64,000 nucleotides of DNA from CALOCY01 sp942491975 (GCA_942491975.1 CALOCY010000004.1:186001-250000), one strand, 5' to 3'. Positions 18,245-27,584 are shown, counted from the first letter of the stretch. Notes: generated by a model not told the origin, from the sequence alone. Numbers and translations are program-made.

Positions 18245-18736
18245 ATGATCCATAAGAATATCTCTATAATTGTTGCCGTAGCCCAAAATTTTGGTATTGG
18301 GAAAAACAATGACCTGTTGTTTCACCTGCCCAACGATTTGAAGCGGTTTAAGCAGATTACAACCGGGCATCCGGTAATTATGGGGCGTAATACGCTATTG
18401 TCGTTACCGAAGTGGCCTTTACCCAACCGCACTAATATTGTGATAACCGATGATCCGCAGGAGTCTTTTGACGGATGTGCGATGGTGCAGTCAATCGCAG
18501 AAGCTGTGGGGAAAGTGAAAGATGAAAAAGAGGCCTTTGTTATAGGGGGGGGCATGGTTTACCGGCAGTTTTATCCCATAGCCGGAAAGCTTTACCTCAC
18601 CTGGGTAGAGAAAGATTTTGATGCCGACACTTTTTTCCCGGAGATTGATTTTCAGGAGTGGAAAGAGATTTCGCGTGAACAACATCTTGATGAGAAAAAC
18701 GGTTTCCACTACGCTTACATCAACCTGGAGCGATAA
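18245..18736 (+). CDS. folA: Dihydrofolate reductase
   Basis: The 163-residue enzyme regenerates tetrahydrofolate with NADPH. The N-terminal ISIIVAVAQNFGIGKNNDLL, the HLPNDLKRFKQIT helix with its acidic residue, the VIMGRNT cofactor loop and the VIGGG phosphate loop are all present. An in-frame TTG lies at 18236, but the ATG at 18245 gives the usual N terminus. The 265-bp gap to thyA is AT-rich, with no feature recognised. Confidence 0.96.
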   Translation: MIHKNISIIVAVAQNFGIGKNNDLLFHLPNDLKRFKQITTGHPVIMGRNTLLSLPKWPLPNRTNIVITDDPQESFDGCAMVQSIAEAVGKVKDEKEAFVIGGGMVYRQFYPIAGKLYLTWVEKDFDADTFFPEIDFQEWKEISREQHLDEKNGFHYAYINLER

Positions 18737-19011
18737 AACCTGTTCTATTTCCCCTCAAAGCTGTTTGATCATCGAATATTGCTTAAATAAAACAAAACAC
18801 TTACCGAAAAATAGCGTATATAACCGGTGAAAAGTAATACTTCACCGATCATCATCCGGGAACTTCTTTTCCTTGTGCGCTAATCACCGATAGGTTTTAC
18901 CGGTTATGCTTTTTTTAAAAGAAATTTACGGGGTAAAGCAACCCTTATTGATATGTGTTGTCCTTAAGATTGATTGTTTTAAAGATTAATGAATCAAATA
19001 CTTTGATCTCC

Positions 19012-21393
19012 ATGTTTATTGTATTGAAAAAGAGTAGATTAGGTTGGTTTTTTGTTGTGTTTTTTGCATTATTTTTTCTTCAGTCGGATGAATTATGGGC
19101 CGATCCGGTTGAAAACGCATTTATGAAAAAAGTAACCATAAGCGGATATGTTCGCGATGCATCATCTGGTGAAGACCTTATAGGGGCAACGGTTTTTGTT
19201 GAGGAGTTAAAAGTCGGGACTTCTTCAAATGAGTATGGCTTTTTCTCAATGAACCTTGCACCGGGTAACTACACGTTAGTTTGTTCATACATTGGTTACA
19301 TTACCCGGCGTATTGATGTTGATTTGAGTGCAGATAAAACGGTGTATGCAGAGTTGTCATCAGTATCGGAAGAGCTGGAAGAGATTATTATATCAACCGA
19401 TAAGCCGGAAGAAGTTATTGCCCGTCCGCAAATGAGCGTGGCAAAACTTCCCGGTTCAGAAATAAAGAATGTACCGGTTCTGATGGGCGAGGTCGACCTG
19501 ATTAAAGTTATTCAGCTTTTGCCCGGGGTACACTCTACCAGTGAGGGTTCTTCCGGGTTTAGTGTCCGGGGTGGAAGTGCCGATCAAAACCTGATCCTTC
19601 TGGATGAGGCCACCGTGTACAATGCATCGCACCTGCTGGGCTTTCTTTCGGTATTTAATAATGATGTCATCAAAGATATACGTTTGTATAAAGGGGACCT
19701 GCCGGCAAGTATGGGCGGGCGCCTCTCTTCGGCACTGGATATTCGCATGAAAGAGGGTAACAACAAGCGGTTCTCCGGAAGTGGCGGGATTGGGACCATA
19801 TCGGCACGCCTGACAATGGAATCTCCCATTGTTGAAGATCAATCATCGTTTATTATCTCAGGGCGAAGGACATACCTTGACTTTTTTCTCCCGCTCTCCG
19901 GTAATGAGGATATTCGGGATAACAAGCTCTATTTTTACGACTTTAACATGAAAGTCAACCATCGGGTGAACGATAACAACCGGTTGTTTCTAAGCGGCTA
20001 TTTCGGGCGCGATGTGTTTGAGAACAACTTTGCCAATATGGCATTTGGAAATAAAACACTTACTGCCCGGTGGAACCACCTGTTCAATACCAAACTCTTT
20101 TCAAACCTCACCTTTATATACAGTAAGTACGACTATGAGCTGGGCACTCCCGATCAACAGGCCAATGCATTTGTGTGGAAATCGAACCTGGATGATTTTA
20201 GCCTGAAAGCCGATTTTTCATGGTTTCCGTCAACAGCCTTTTCGATGCGTTTTGGCGGACAGAGCAGTTACCATATTTTTGAACCGGGATGGGCAAAAGG
20301 TGTTGGTGACCAGTCAATTTTTACCCGGTATGAAGTACAAAACAGCTATAACCTGGAGCATGCGTTATATGGGACTGTGGAGCAAAAATTAAACGACTGG
20401 CTGGTTATGAAATACGGCGTACGGTTATCGGCATTTCAATGCATGGGGGAAACGGTGGTTTATGATTTCGACGAAAATTATGCGTTGGTTGACTCGGCCA
20501 AATACGGTAAAGGGGATGTTTATAAAACCTATTTTGGCGTTGAACCCCGGGTAGGAATAAATATAATGCTTAATTCGGTAACATCGGTTAAAGCGAGCTA
20601 TGCCCGGACACGGCAGAATGTTCAACTGGCACAAAACTCAACAGCAGGGACACCGCTGGATGTTTGGTTTCCGGCTTCGCCCAATGTAAAACCACAAATT
20701 GCCGACCAGTACGCCATAGGGGTATTCAGAAATTTTAGGGATAACACCATAGAGGCGTCTATTGAGGGCTACTATAAAGATATGAGAAATGCCATTGATT
20801 TTAAGGATCATGCCGACTTACTGCTAAACAAGCAGATGGAAGGGGAGCTACGTTTTGGGAAAGCATATGCGTATGGAGTAGAATGCCTGTTGCGGTTTAA
20901 TGGTAAGAAACTGAACGGATGGGTGGGGTATACCTGGTCTCGCGCCTTTAGGAAGTTTAAAGATATTAATGACGGGGTAAAATATTCTGCCCCATACGAC
21001 AAACCCCACGATATAAGTATTGTGATGAATTATCAGATGAGCAAACGGATGTTGTTTTCTGCCAATTGGGTATATTCAACAGGCACACCGGTGACTTTCC
21101 CTACCGGCAGGTATGAAATCGGCAACAAAATTGTTCCGGTATATTCCAACCGCAATGCCTACCGGATGCCCGATTATCACCGGCTGGACTTGTCGCTGAC
21201 ATTGAGGCCGCGTAACTATGGCAATAAGGCATGGAAGGGTGAATGGAATTTTTCTCTCTACAATGCTTATGGCAGGAAAAATGCTTGGGCAATAAATTTT
21301 GTGCAGGATTCGGAAAATCCGAATATAACCTATGCCGAGAAAACCTACCTGTTCTCCTTCATTCCTTCGATAACCTATAACTTTAAATTTTAA
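19012..21393 (+). CDS. SusC-like TonB-dependent receptor
   Basis: The 793-residue outer-membrane protein has a signal peptide (to about SDELWA), then a CarboxypepD_reg-like domain (about residues 30-110, VTISGYVRDASSGEDLIGAT). The plug domain contains VKVIQLLPGVHSTSEGSSGF-like and FSVRGGSADQNLILLDEA signatures. A 22-strand barrel ends in SFIPSITYNFKF with the terminal aromatic. The frame is open to 18955, but the ATG at 19012 directly precedes the signal peptide. A DUF4249 lipoprotein follows 6 bp downstream, a pairing well known in Bacteroidota. The transported substrate is unknown. Confidence 0.93.
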   Translation: MFIVLKKSRLGWFFVVFFALFFLQSDELWADPVENAFMKKVTISGYVRDASSGEDLIGATVFVEELKVGTSSNEYGFFSMNLAPGNYTLVCSYIGYITRRIDVDLSADKTVYAELSSVSEELEEIIISTDKPEEVIARPQMSVAKLPGSEIKNVPVLMGEVDLIKVIQLLPGVHSTSEGSSGFSVRGGSADQNLILLDEATVYNASHLLGFLSVFNNDVIKDIRLYKGDLPASMGGRLSSALDIRMKEGNNKRFSGSGGIGTISARLTMESPIVEDQSSFIISGRRTYLDFFLPLSGNEDIRDNKLYFYDFNMKVNHRVNDNNRLFLSGYFGRDVFENNFANMAFGNKTLTARWNHLFNTKLFSNLTFIYSKYDYELGTPDQQANAFVWKSNLDDFSLKADFSWFPSTAFSMRFGGQSSYHIFEPGWAKGVGDQSIFTRYEVQNSYNLEHALYGTVEQKLNDWLVMKYGVRLSAFQCMGETVVYDFDENYALVDSAKYGKGDVYKTYFGVEPRVGINIMLNSVTSVKASYARTRQNVQLAQNSTAGTPLDVWFPASPNVKPQIADQYAIGVFRNFRDNTIEASIEGYYKDMRNAIDFKDHADLLLNKQMEGELRFGKAYAYGVECLLRFNGKKLNGWVGYTWSRAFRKFKDINDGVKYSAPYDKPHDISIVMNYQMSKRMLFSANWVYSTGTPVTFPTGRYEIGNKIVPVYSNRNAYRMPDYHRLDLSLTLRPRNYGNKAWKGEWNFSLYNAYGRKNAWAINFVQDSENPNITYAEKTYLFSFIPSITYNFKF

Positions 21394-21399
21394 TAAACG

Positions 21400-22260
21400 A
21401 TGAAACGGATTATCAATAACATATCAATCATTCTGGGGAGTGCATTTCTTTTCTTTTATGGCTGTACCGAGCGTATTGAGGTGGAGTTGGAAAGTACATA
21501 CGACCGTTTGGTAGTTGAGGGATCCATTACAACCGAGACCAAAGCACACAAAGTACGGCTTACACGTACAGGGGATTATTTTCAAAACAGACCGGCAGAA
21601 GGTATATCAGCAGCAGTGGTTACCGTTGACGATGGTACGGAAACAATTGTGCTGGATGAGTTGCAGCAGGAGCCCGGCTCATATGTAACCCCGGATGATT
21701 ACACCGGCATTCCGGGACGGACTTATACATTGAATATCGGTAATGTTGATATTGATAATGATGATCAGGTGGAAACGTACGATGCAGCATGCACCCTGTT
21801 CCCGGTTAGCCCCATTGACTCTATCGATTTTGAATACAACGATGTATGGGACATCTGGAAAGTGCTGTTGTTTGCACAAGAACCTCCCGAAACAGAAGAT
21901 TATTATGCCTTCAGGTTGTACCGTAACAGTGTGTTGATATCCGATACCATTTCCGAAATACGGACTGCTGAAGACCGTTTTTTCAACGGAAGTTATACCA
22001 ACGGGGTGTGGGTACACTGGTTTGATGAGGAGAAAGAGGATGAAGTACTGGTCAATGGCGATTTGATTACCCTTGAAATGAACGGCATTTCAAAAGGGTA
22101 TTTTGATTTTATCAACCAGGTGCAGGAAGAGACGGAAGGACAAAACCCGATGTTTAGCGGTGCCCCTGCCAATATTAAAGGCAATATAAGCAACGGGGCA
22201 TTGGGATTCTTTACTGCGTATTCAATTGCGCGGTATTCGAAAACATTTCATGTGCCATAG
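21400..22260 (+). CDS. DUF4249 domain lipoprotein
   Basis: The 286-residue protein has a lipobox near FFYGC (Cys22), then ERIEVELESTYDRLVVEGSI, the typical opening of DUF4249 proteins. A beta-rich body of Ig-like character follows. DUF4249 proteins are encoded next to TonB-dependent receptors and are thought to be their surface-exposed partners. This one starts 6 bp after the receptor gene, so the two should act as one uptake unit. No catalytic motif is visible. Confidence 0.88.
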   Translation: MKRIINNISIILGSAFLFFYGCTERIEVELESTYDRLVVEGSITTETKAHKVRLTRTGDYFQNRPAEGISAAVVTVDDGTETIVLDELQQEPGSYVTPDDYTGIPGRTYTLNIGNVDIDNDDQVETYDAACTLFPVSPIDSIDFEYNDVWDIWKVLLFAQEPPETEDYYAFRLYRNSVLISDTISEIRTAEDRFFNGSYTNGVWVHWFDEEKEDEVLVNGDLITLEMNGISKGYFDFINQVQEETEGQNPMFSGAPANIKGNISNGALGFFTAYSIARYSKTFHVP

Positions 22261-22677
22261 TTAGAAGTTCTCTTTTTCAAACTGTTCAATTTTCTTTCGC
22301 CATTTTTGAGGTACTTCAACAGCCGCTCTTTTGGCAGGGGAGAAACAGACCATTGTAACCTGGCATTCTGCTTTAATGGAATTGTTAACGACCAGGAGTT
22401 GTTGCATGGTAACGCTTTTGTTTCCAATAGCCGTTACCGTTGAGATGACTTCGGGTTTATCATCGATTAAAACGGGTTCTATATAATCAATTTTAATACC
22501 GGCCATGACCAACCCTTCGGTTTTCCAGTCGGGTTCTTTCTGCAATACGGCCTTAAAATAGTTGAGGCGTGCCAAGTCAAGGTAGTGCTGGTAAACTGCA
22601 TTGTTCACGTGCCCCAGGATGTCGATATCGTTGAAACGAATTTGAATGGCAAACCGGTGTTTTTTGTCGAAGTCTAT
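22261..22677 (-). CDS. Hotdog-fold acyl-CoA thioesterase, probable ATA start
   Basis: The frame carries the 4HBT signature RFNDIDILGHVNNAVYQHYLD, in which the first Asp is the catalytic one. The only standard in-frame start, GTG at 22608, falls inside this signature and would delete the Asp. Reading upstream, the frame is open to a TAA at 22686-22684 and contains no ATG, GTG or TTG. ATA at 22677 would give (M)DFDKKHRFAIQIRF and 138 residues, the normal length. Either a rare start codon or a point mutation from ATG is implied. The gene meets the DUF4249 gene tail to tail. Confidence 0.7.
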   Translation of the reverse strand: MDFDKKHRFAIQIRFNDIDILGHVNNAVYQHYLDLARLNYFKAVLQKEPDWKTEGLVMAGIKIDYIEPVLIDDKPEVISTVTAIGNKSVTMQQLLVVNNSIKAECQVTMVCFSPAKRAAVEVPQKWRKKIEQFEKENF

Positions 22678-22786
22678 GTTTTTTTAGTTTTTTATCTAAA
22701 TAATGAGCAGGAATATGCAACTTATTCATTTTTCAGGCGTCATTATTAAGGTAGTAAATGTAAGAATAACCGTAAAAAATATGAAG

Positions 22787-23509
22787 ATGAAACGAATTAG
22801 TATTGTATTGACACTGCTTTTTATGGTTTTCTCTGTATACACATTCGGAGAAACAGAAGAGCGTAAAACAGGCCCTTTCTCAAAAGTAGCATTATCCATT
22901 AGTGCCGATTTACATGTGAAACAGGCAGGCCAGTACAGCTTAAAGCTTGTTGGCGATGCTTCCAGCCTGGAGAAAATTGTTACAGAAGTTAAATCCGGAA
23001 AATTGATCATCCGTACCGAAAAATCGGGCAAATGGTGGGATTGGTTTCGCAGCAAAGAGAACCGTATAGGCGAAGTTGAAATATTTGTGACATTGCCCGA
23101 AATTGAAGCCCTGTCTGTAGCAGGTTCGGGGAATATTGTTGCAGAAGAGCTGATAGAATCACCGGAAATGGAACTCAATATTGCAGGAAGCGGGGATATG
23201 AAAATTGCAAAACTGATTGCAGGAGAGGTTGAGGTAAACATTGCCGGATCAGGCGATATTCAGTTAAAAGAGGGTGAAGTGAAAGGCGAAATAGAGGTAG
23301 ATATTGCCGGTTCGGGTGATTTTTCATCGGGAAATGTTAAGGTGGAAGAGGCAGACATTGAGATTGCTGGTTCGGGTACCTGTTACCTGGGAGACGTGCA
23401 AAAATTGTTGAATGTACAGATAGCCGGTTCGGGTGATGTTTATTACAGTGGCAACCCGGAGAAGGTGGATTCGAGAATAGCCGGTTCAGGCAGTGTGCGT
23501 AAAAAATAA
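22787..23509 (+). CDS. GIN-domain (DUF2807) secreted protein, paralog 2
   Basis: The 240-residue paralog of the protein at 4505-5347 shares the signal peptide (SIVLTLLFMVFSVYTFGETE), the KLVGDAS block and repeated IAGSGD/VAGSGN turns. The ATG at 22787 is chosen because its surroundings (TAAAAAATAT, 4 nt, ATG) align with the first copy; upstream in-frame starts at 22703 and 22781 add no signal-peptide sense. It has fewer repeat turns than paralog 1. It is a presumed cell-surface or periplasmic beta-helix protein of unknown function. Confidence 0.85.
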   Translation: MKRISIVLTLLFMVFSVYTFGETEERKTGPFSKVALSISADLHVKQAGQYSLKLVGDASSLEKIVTEVKSGKLIIRTEKSGKWWDWFRSKENRIGEVEIFVTLPEIEALSVAGSGNIVAEELIESPEMELNIAGSGDMKIAKLIAGEVEVNIAGSGDIQLKEGEVKGEIEVDIAGSGDFSSGNVKVEEADIEIAGSGTCYLGDVQKLLNVQIAGSGDVYYSGNPEKVDSRIAGSGSVRKK

Positions 23510-23631
23510 GCGGTAGTATATTTTTAGCCCAGGCTTTAAACCCTGGGCATAGATTTTTGAAAATCCCTTTCGATGTTATCTAAGTTTTCCGCCCGATAAT
23601 TATTGTAGAAGGGGAGATTTAGAGGGGTAAG

Positions 23632-23674
23632 ACGGGGTTATAGAGGGTACACGATCCTTTATAACCCCGTTTTT
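23632..23674. terminator. Bidirectional terminator between the GIN gene and tsaC
   Basis: ACGGGGTTATA (23632-23642) and TATAACCCCGT (23660-23670) form an 11-bp stem, followed by TTTTATT on the plus strand. It sits between two convergent genes. A second hairpin, GCCCAGG with CCTGGGC, is at 23527-23548. Confidence 0.75.
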
Positions 23675-24245
23675 ATTCGCGGAGAATAGCTATCTCCCCG
23701 CCAACACCGAGTTTAATAATGCCTGAAGGTGGCGGGTTTGTATGTTCATCCTGTCGGTAACCGACAACATAATCAACCGATGCTTTTAGTTTATCAGCAA
23801 TATCGGCAAAGCATGTGGGCGAAGGCTCCCCGCTGATGTTTGCCGAAGTTGAAACAATGGGTTTTTTTAAACGCCGGATAAGTTCCGTGCTGAATGTTTC
23901 ACGGGTAACCCGTATCCCGATACTGCCATCTTCGGCAATAAGGTTTGAAGCGATATTTTTTGCCCCGGGATAAATGATGGTCAAAGGTTTCTCTGCCAGT
24001 TCAACCAGGTCCCAGGCAACTTCGGGTACCTCTTCGACATAACGCTCCAGCCAATTGATATTGTCCAGCAAAACCAACATGCTCTTGCTGTCTTCCCGCT
24101 TTTTTAAAGCATACACCCTTTTTACCGCCTCCGGGTTGGTGGCATCACAACCAATACCCCAGATGGTATCGGTGGGATAGAGGATTACCCCTCCCTTTTT
24201 TAAGGCCCCGACCGCCTGTTTGATATCGTCCTGAAAAGTAAGCAT
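23673..24245 (-). CDS. L-threonylcarbamoyladenylate synthase (Sua5/YciO/YrdC family)
   Basis: The 190-residue protein makes threonylcarbamoyl-AMP for tRNA t6A37 modification. N-terminal GGVILYPTDTIWGIGCDA, the KKREDSKSMLVLL motif and STSANISGEPSPTCF are typical of the family. It lacks the C-terminal Sua5 domain, so it is the short TsaC-type. YciO-like paralogs exist, so assignment as the t6A enzyme is likely but not proven. Confidence 0.88.
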   Translation of the reverse strand: MLTFQDDIKQAVGALKKGGVILYPTDTIWGIGCDATNPEAVKRVYALKKREDSKSMLVLLDNINWLERYVEEVPEVAWDLVELAEKPLTIIYPGAKNIASNLIAEDGSIGIRVTRETFSTELIRRLKKPIVSTSANISGEPSPTCFADIADKLKASVDYVVGYRQDEHTNPPPSGIIKLGVGGEIAILRE

Positions 24246-24332
24246 GGCTAAAACATTGATGCTGCAAAGTTAATCTTTTTTGCGGTGTTGGTGGCACGAT
24301 ACAAATACAGTGTGATGTACTTTTTATTGCAT

Positions 24333-24923
24333 CTATTTCAACCCTGATTTCTTATTTTGCTTTAATAATTCTATGGCTTCTTTCAACCTGTTATTGATTG
24401 TTTTTCCCTTTTTGGCACTTGTAACCCAAAGGATATAGTGTCGTTTATAAGTTTTGGCAAGATTATTGAAATTTGTTAATGCCGGCTCATTTTTGGCGAA
24501 TTCCTCCCTCATAAAATCAGGAATGTCAAATTCTTTTGTTTCCTTTTCTTTTAATTCTTTGTTTTCCCAATCAACCCTTCCTGTTCTCAAGTAGACATCA
24601 ATTTTCTTAAGCCCCTCTTCAGTCATTTTGCCATTTTTTATTAAGGCAATCACCTTTTTCTTATTTAGTTCTGACCATTTAGTGGTATCTCTCCTTGGCG
24701 TAAATTTTCGTACATATTGTTGATTGTCAATTTTCTTTATGATACTATCAATCCAGCCAAAACAGAGTGCCTCTTCCAACGCTTCACGGTATTTTATGCA
24801 TTTGATATTTACATGATTTTTATAAAAAATAACCCAAATGCCGGGACTCTTATCAAAATTCTTCTCTAACCAACTTCGAAAAGATTCCCTGCTTGTAAAA
24901 TGTATATGCTCAAGTTCTTTCAT
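24333..24923 (-). CDS. YdeI/OmpD-associated family protein
   Basis: The 196-residue protein has the YdeI-type signatures SWLEKNFDKSPGIWVIFYKN and EALCFGWIDSIIKKID, plus a C-terminal helical region (FNNLAKTYKRHYILWVTSAKK) often called OmpD-associated. The family is linked to stress and bacteriocin resistance in some bacteria, with no known enzymatic activity. It begins 20 bp from the attC-like site R1, whose core end GTTACCGGC lies just upstream. It may be the outermost cassette of the island, though no attC-like site follows it before tsaC. Confidence 0.82.
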   Translation of the reverse strand: MKELEHIHFTSRESFRSWLEKNFDKSPGIWVIFYKNHVNIKCIKYREALEEALCFGWIDSIIKKIDNQQYVRKFTPRRDTTKWSELNKKKVIALIKNGKMTEEGLKKIDVYLRTGRVDWENKELKEKETKEFDIPDFMREEFAKNEPALTNFNNLAKTYKRHYILWVTSAKKGKTINNRLKEAIELLKQNKKSGLK

Positions 24924-24939
24924 CAGGTCTTTTTAGCAT

Positions 24940-25068
24940 TGCCGGTAACGTTGAGTGTATGATTTCGTAAGGGATTACGAAGTGATTTCCTGTCAGTTTA
25001 CACCAACTTTTTTTTCGAGCCACGAACGCTCGAAAATCCCTGAACTCCTTATGCACTATACACATTGT
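24940..25068. repeat. attC-like stem-loop site R1, split by group II intron 1
   Basis: The site runs from GCCGGTAACG (24941) to TTGT at 25068, then continues after the intron with TGTAGGCA (26995). Long imperfect arms pair: GTGTATGATTTCGTAAGG on the left with CCTTATGCACTATACAC on the right. An inner perfect hairpin TTTTCGAGC/GCTCGAAAA lies at about 25011-25035. The outer core halves are GTTACC-like and GTTGTAGGC, resembling the integron core consensus GTTRRRY. Confidence 0.65.
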
Positions 25069-26994
25069 GTGTGCCCATCATGAGCATGTGCGCACACTAT
25101 TTGAAAGCTCTGAATAAATTCGTAAAATACAAATTTTCAGGCGGAATAAATAGCTGTGTGCAATAAATAATTCCAGAGGGTTTAAGTCCCTTACGGGCAG
25201 GGGTAACGCCTTGAACCGTTAGCAAGCCGCAAGGTGGTTTGGGGCGACCCAAGCACTGAAGGAAGCGAGACTGCAAAACCCGGTACTGACGAACAGGAAC
25301 CTGATATGAGGCTATTAGGTTGGATAAGGCAGCACATCATGCCAACGTCCGAAACCTCTTTTTAAGGGGATAACCAAAATAGTAGATCAGGCAGCGATTG
25401 GGTGAAGGAATATGCTCTTACCTGGGGAGATCTCATCGACCACGAGATGGCAATGGTGAGAAGTCAGCAGAGGCCATATTAGCTATTGGCAACGAGCCAC
25501 TGAACAAGTGGAAGTCTCACAAGCTAGTGAAGGGCTGAACGTTAAGTTGTCCCAAATGCAGTAAGGAAGCTTTCTATTGATGGAATCTAGCCTTGCTTTA
25601 GGCGGGACAGGGAAAGTAGAAAGAGTAACCTGAAATGATTGAGCAAATCCTTACACGGAAGAACCTGTTACGAGCAATGTACAAAGTCCAAAAGAACTGT
25701 GGTTCGGCCGGGGTTGACCGTATGCCCGTAACTAAACTATCAGCACTTCTTTTAATCGATAAAGAGGAGTTGACGGGGAAAGTCCGATCAGGTAAGTATT
25801 TGCCACAACCCATTTTAGGTGTAGAGATTGAGAAAGGAAACGGGAAGATGCGATTATTGGGCATTCCGACCGTAACGGACCGTTTGCTTCAACAAGCGGT
25901 GTTGCAGGTTATCACTGCACGTTTCGAGTTTGAGTTTTCAAACAATAGTTTCGGTTTCCGTCCAAGCAAGAGCTTGCACGGGGCGGTAATGAAAGCACAG
26001 GGCTACATCAACGAAGGTTTTCAACATATCGTAGATATTGACCTGAAAACCTTTTTCGACGAAGTAGACCACTGTCACTTGTTACAATTGCTTTACCGCA
26101 AGATCAAATGCCGTGAAACCTTACGCTTAATCCGTAAATGGCTACGTTCCCCGATTCAAATTAACGGGAAACTGGCCAAGCGCAGGAAAGGTGTCCCACA
26201 AGGTAGCCCGCTAAGTCCACTCTTATCCAATATCATGTTACATGAGCTGGACAGGGAACTGGAAAGGCAAGGTTTGCCGTTTGTCCGCTATGCCGATGAT
26301 TTTAGTATTTACACCAAAACAAAGGCAACGGCACGGGAAGTTGGCAACAACACTTTCAAGTTTCTTAAACGGAAGCTAAAGTTGTCGATCAACCGGGAGA
26401 AAAGCGGCATCCGCAGGCCAGTACATTTCACAGTTTTAGGGTTCGGCTTTGTGCCTACTTATGTGAAGGGTGAAAAGGGCAAATATCAACTGGTAGTATC
26501 CGAAAAGAGTTGGAAGAAGCTAAAGCAAAAGTTGAAAACCCTTACCCGCAAAACCACACCGATGAGTTTCGATGAACGTATCGAAAAACTCAATGAGGTA
26601 CAACGAGGCTGGGTGAACGCTTTCCGTATGGCCAGTATTCAGGGTAAACTCAACGAACTGGATGGATGGTTGCGAAACAGGCTTCGTTATTGCATATGGC
26701 ATCATTGGAAGAAACCTGAGCGGAAACGGAAAAACCTGATCCGTTTGGGCGTTGAACAGGGACAGGCTTATGCATGGAGCCGTTCGCGGATGGGCGGTTG
26801 GGCAATTGCCCAAAGCCCGATTTTGGGTACTACCATTACGATTAAAAGGTTGAAGAAACGGGGTTACGTATCTCTACTTGAAATTTACCGAAAGATTTCC
26901 CCACAACTTAATGAACCGCTGTATACGAGACCCGTACGTACAGTGGTGTGAGAGGCGCACCGTGGGCTTTACGGCTCACGGCCGTCTACTCGAT
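25069..26994 (+). mobile_element. Group II intron, copy 1 (1926 bp)
   Basis: It starts GTGTGCCC (GUGYG rule) and ends CTACTCGAT. A domain V hairpin, ACCGCTGTATACG with its return strand CGTACGTACAGTGGT, overlaps the ORF end, and domain VI follows with a candidate branch-point A in the final TACTC. Exon junction is TTGT|TGTAGGC. Intron 2 has the same length and is nearly identical, so one copy derives from the other. About 560 nt of conserved non-coding ribozyme (domains I-III) precede the ORF. Confidence 0.9.
25635..26951 (+). CDS. ltrA: Group II intron reverse transcriptase/maturase, copy 1
   Basis: The 438-residue intron-encoded protein has RT blocks from about residue 15 (GSAGVDRM), 60-110 (IPTVTDRLLQQAV, SFGFRPSKS), the catalytic FVRYADDFSIY (about 220-230) and a thumb/X maturase region (RGWVNAFRM). 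No C-terminal HNH endonuclease is present, so target-primed insertion would need a nick made otherwise, or single-stranded DNA at a fork. It differs from copy 2 at only three residues: His versus Tyr in DHCHLL, Ala versus Val in GKLAKR, and Thr versus Ile in LKTLTR. Confidence 0.95.
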   Translation: MIEQILTRKNLLRAMYKVQKNCGSAGVDRMPVTKLSALLLIDKEELTGKVRSGKYLPQPILGVEIEKGNGKMRLLGIPTVTDRLLQQAVLQVITARFEFEFSNNSFGFRPSKSLHGAVMKAQGYINEGFQHIVDIDLKTFFDEVDHCHLLQLLYRKIKCRETLRLIRKWLRSPIQINGKLAKRRKGVPQGSPLSPLLSNIMLHELDRELERQGLPFVRYADDFSIYTKTKATAREVGNNTFKFLKRKLKLSINREKSGIRRPVHFTVLGFGFVPTYVKGEKGKYQLVVSEKSWKKLKQKLKTLTRKTTPMSFDERIEKLNEVQRGWVNAFRMASIQGKLNELDGWLRNRLRYCIWHHWKKPERKRKNLIRLGVEQGQAYAWSRSRMGGWAIAQSPILGTTITIKRLKKRGYVSLLEIYRKISPQLNEPLYTRPVRTVV

Positions 26995-27550
26995 TGTAGG
27001 CAGTTTTTATTTTCCTCGCATTAATAATCATTCTTAGTCCTTGTATATAAACCGAAAATTGTATTACAAATAAAACCAACACGCTTGGGTAAGCCCAAAA
27101 GTCACTCCAATAGTTTTGTAAACTATCATCTTTATGCCGTAAATAAATCGGTAAATCAATTATAATAAATGTAAGAGGGTGTCCTAATTTCCATACTCCA
27201 TCTCCCAATTCTCTTGAATCCAAAACAGCACTTGGTGTATCATTCCAACTGTCAGACCAAAACATTGTCGCGATTAATATGAAAAACAATGAAGTCAGAA
27301 ATCCAATTTTTATAGTCTTTGATAATCTTAAAGTTTGAAATATAGGCTGAAAAAATCTATGTGAAATTAATAGAATTGGGATTGAGATTAGTCCAGTCAA
27401 TAAAGTCATTATTGGATTGACATTTCCCCAGTTTCCTTTTTCTAATAAATCGTCAGTAATTAAGTCAGTATATCTTGCAATAATCCAATATATTGAAATT
27501 AAACTAACAATAGTAGTCAAGATTATTAAAATTTTAATTATTGTTTTCAT
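26969..27550 (-). CDS. Cassette-borne integral membrane protein of unknown function
   Basis: The 193-residue protein has about four hydrophobic helices (residues 5-27, 48-66, 80-98 and 155-175). No family was recognised. The last eight residues (NRVDGREP) and the stop codon are encoded by the 3' end of group II intron 1 on its antisense strand. Without the intron the frame would end inside site R1 as NNVYSA. A stop inside the attC-like site is typical of integron cassettes. Base composition is visibly more AT-rich than in the neighbouring core genes. Confidence 0.6.
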   Translation of the reverse strand: MKTIIKILIILTTIVSLISIYWIIARYTDLITDDLLEKGNWGNVNPIMTLLTGLISIPILLISHRFFQPIFQTLRLSKTIKIGFLTSLFFILIATMFWSDSWNDTPSAVLDSRELGDGVWKLGHPLTFIIIDLPIYLRHKDDSLQNYWSDFWAYPSVLVLFVIQFSVYIQGLRMIINARKIKTAYNRVDGREP

Positions 27551-27584
27551 TAGTAATTAATTTTCGCAGTCGCTTCGTTCAAAT

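Noticed and set aside
24333..24923. YdeI-like gene as a definite third cassette
   Set aside because: Its upstream edge carries a core-like GTTACCGGC, but no matching GCCGGTAAC-type site is found between its stop and tsaC, so cassette status is left open.
25598..25864. 88-residue minus-strand ORF in each intron (also 28302-28568)
   Set aside because: Antisense to the maturase start; identical in both introns only because the introns are copies.
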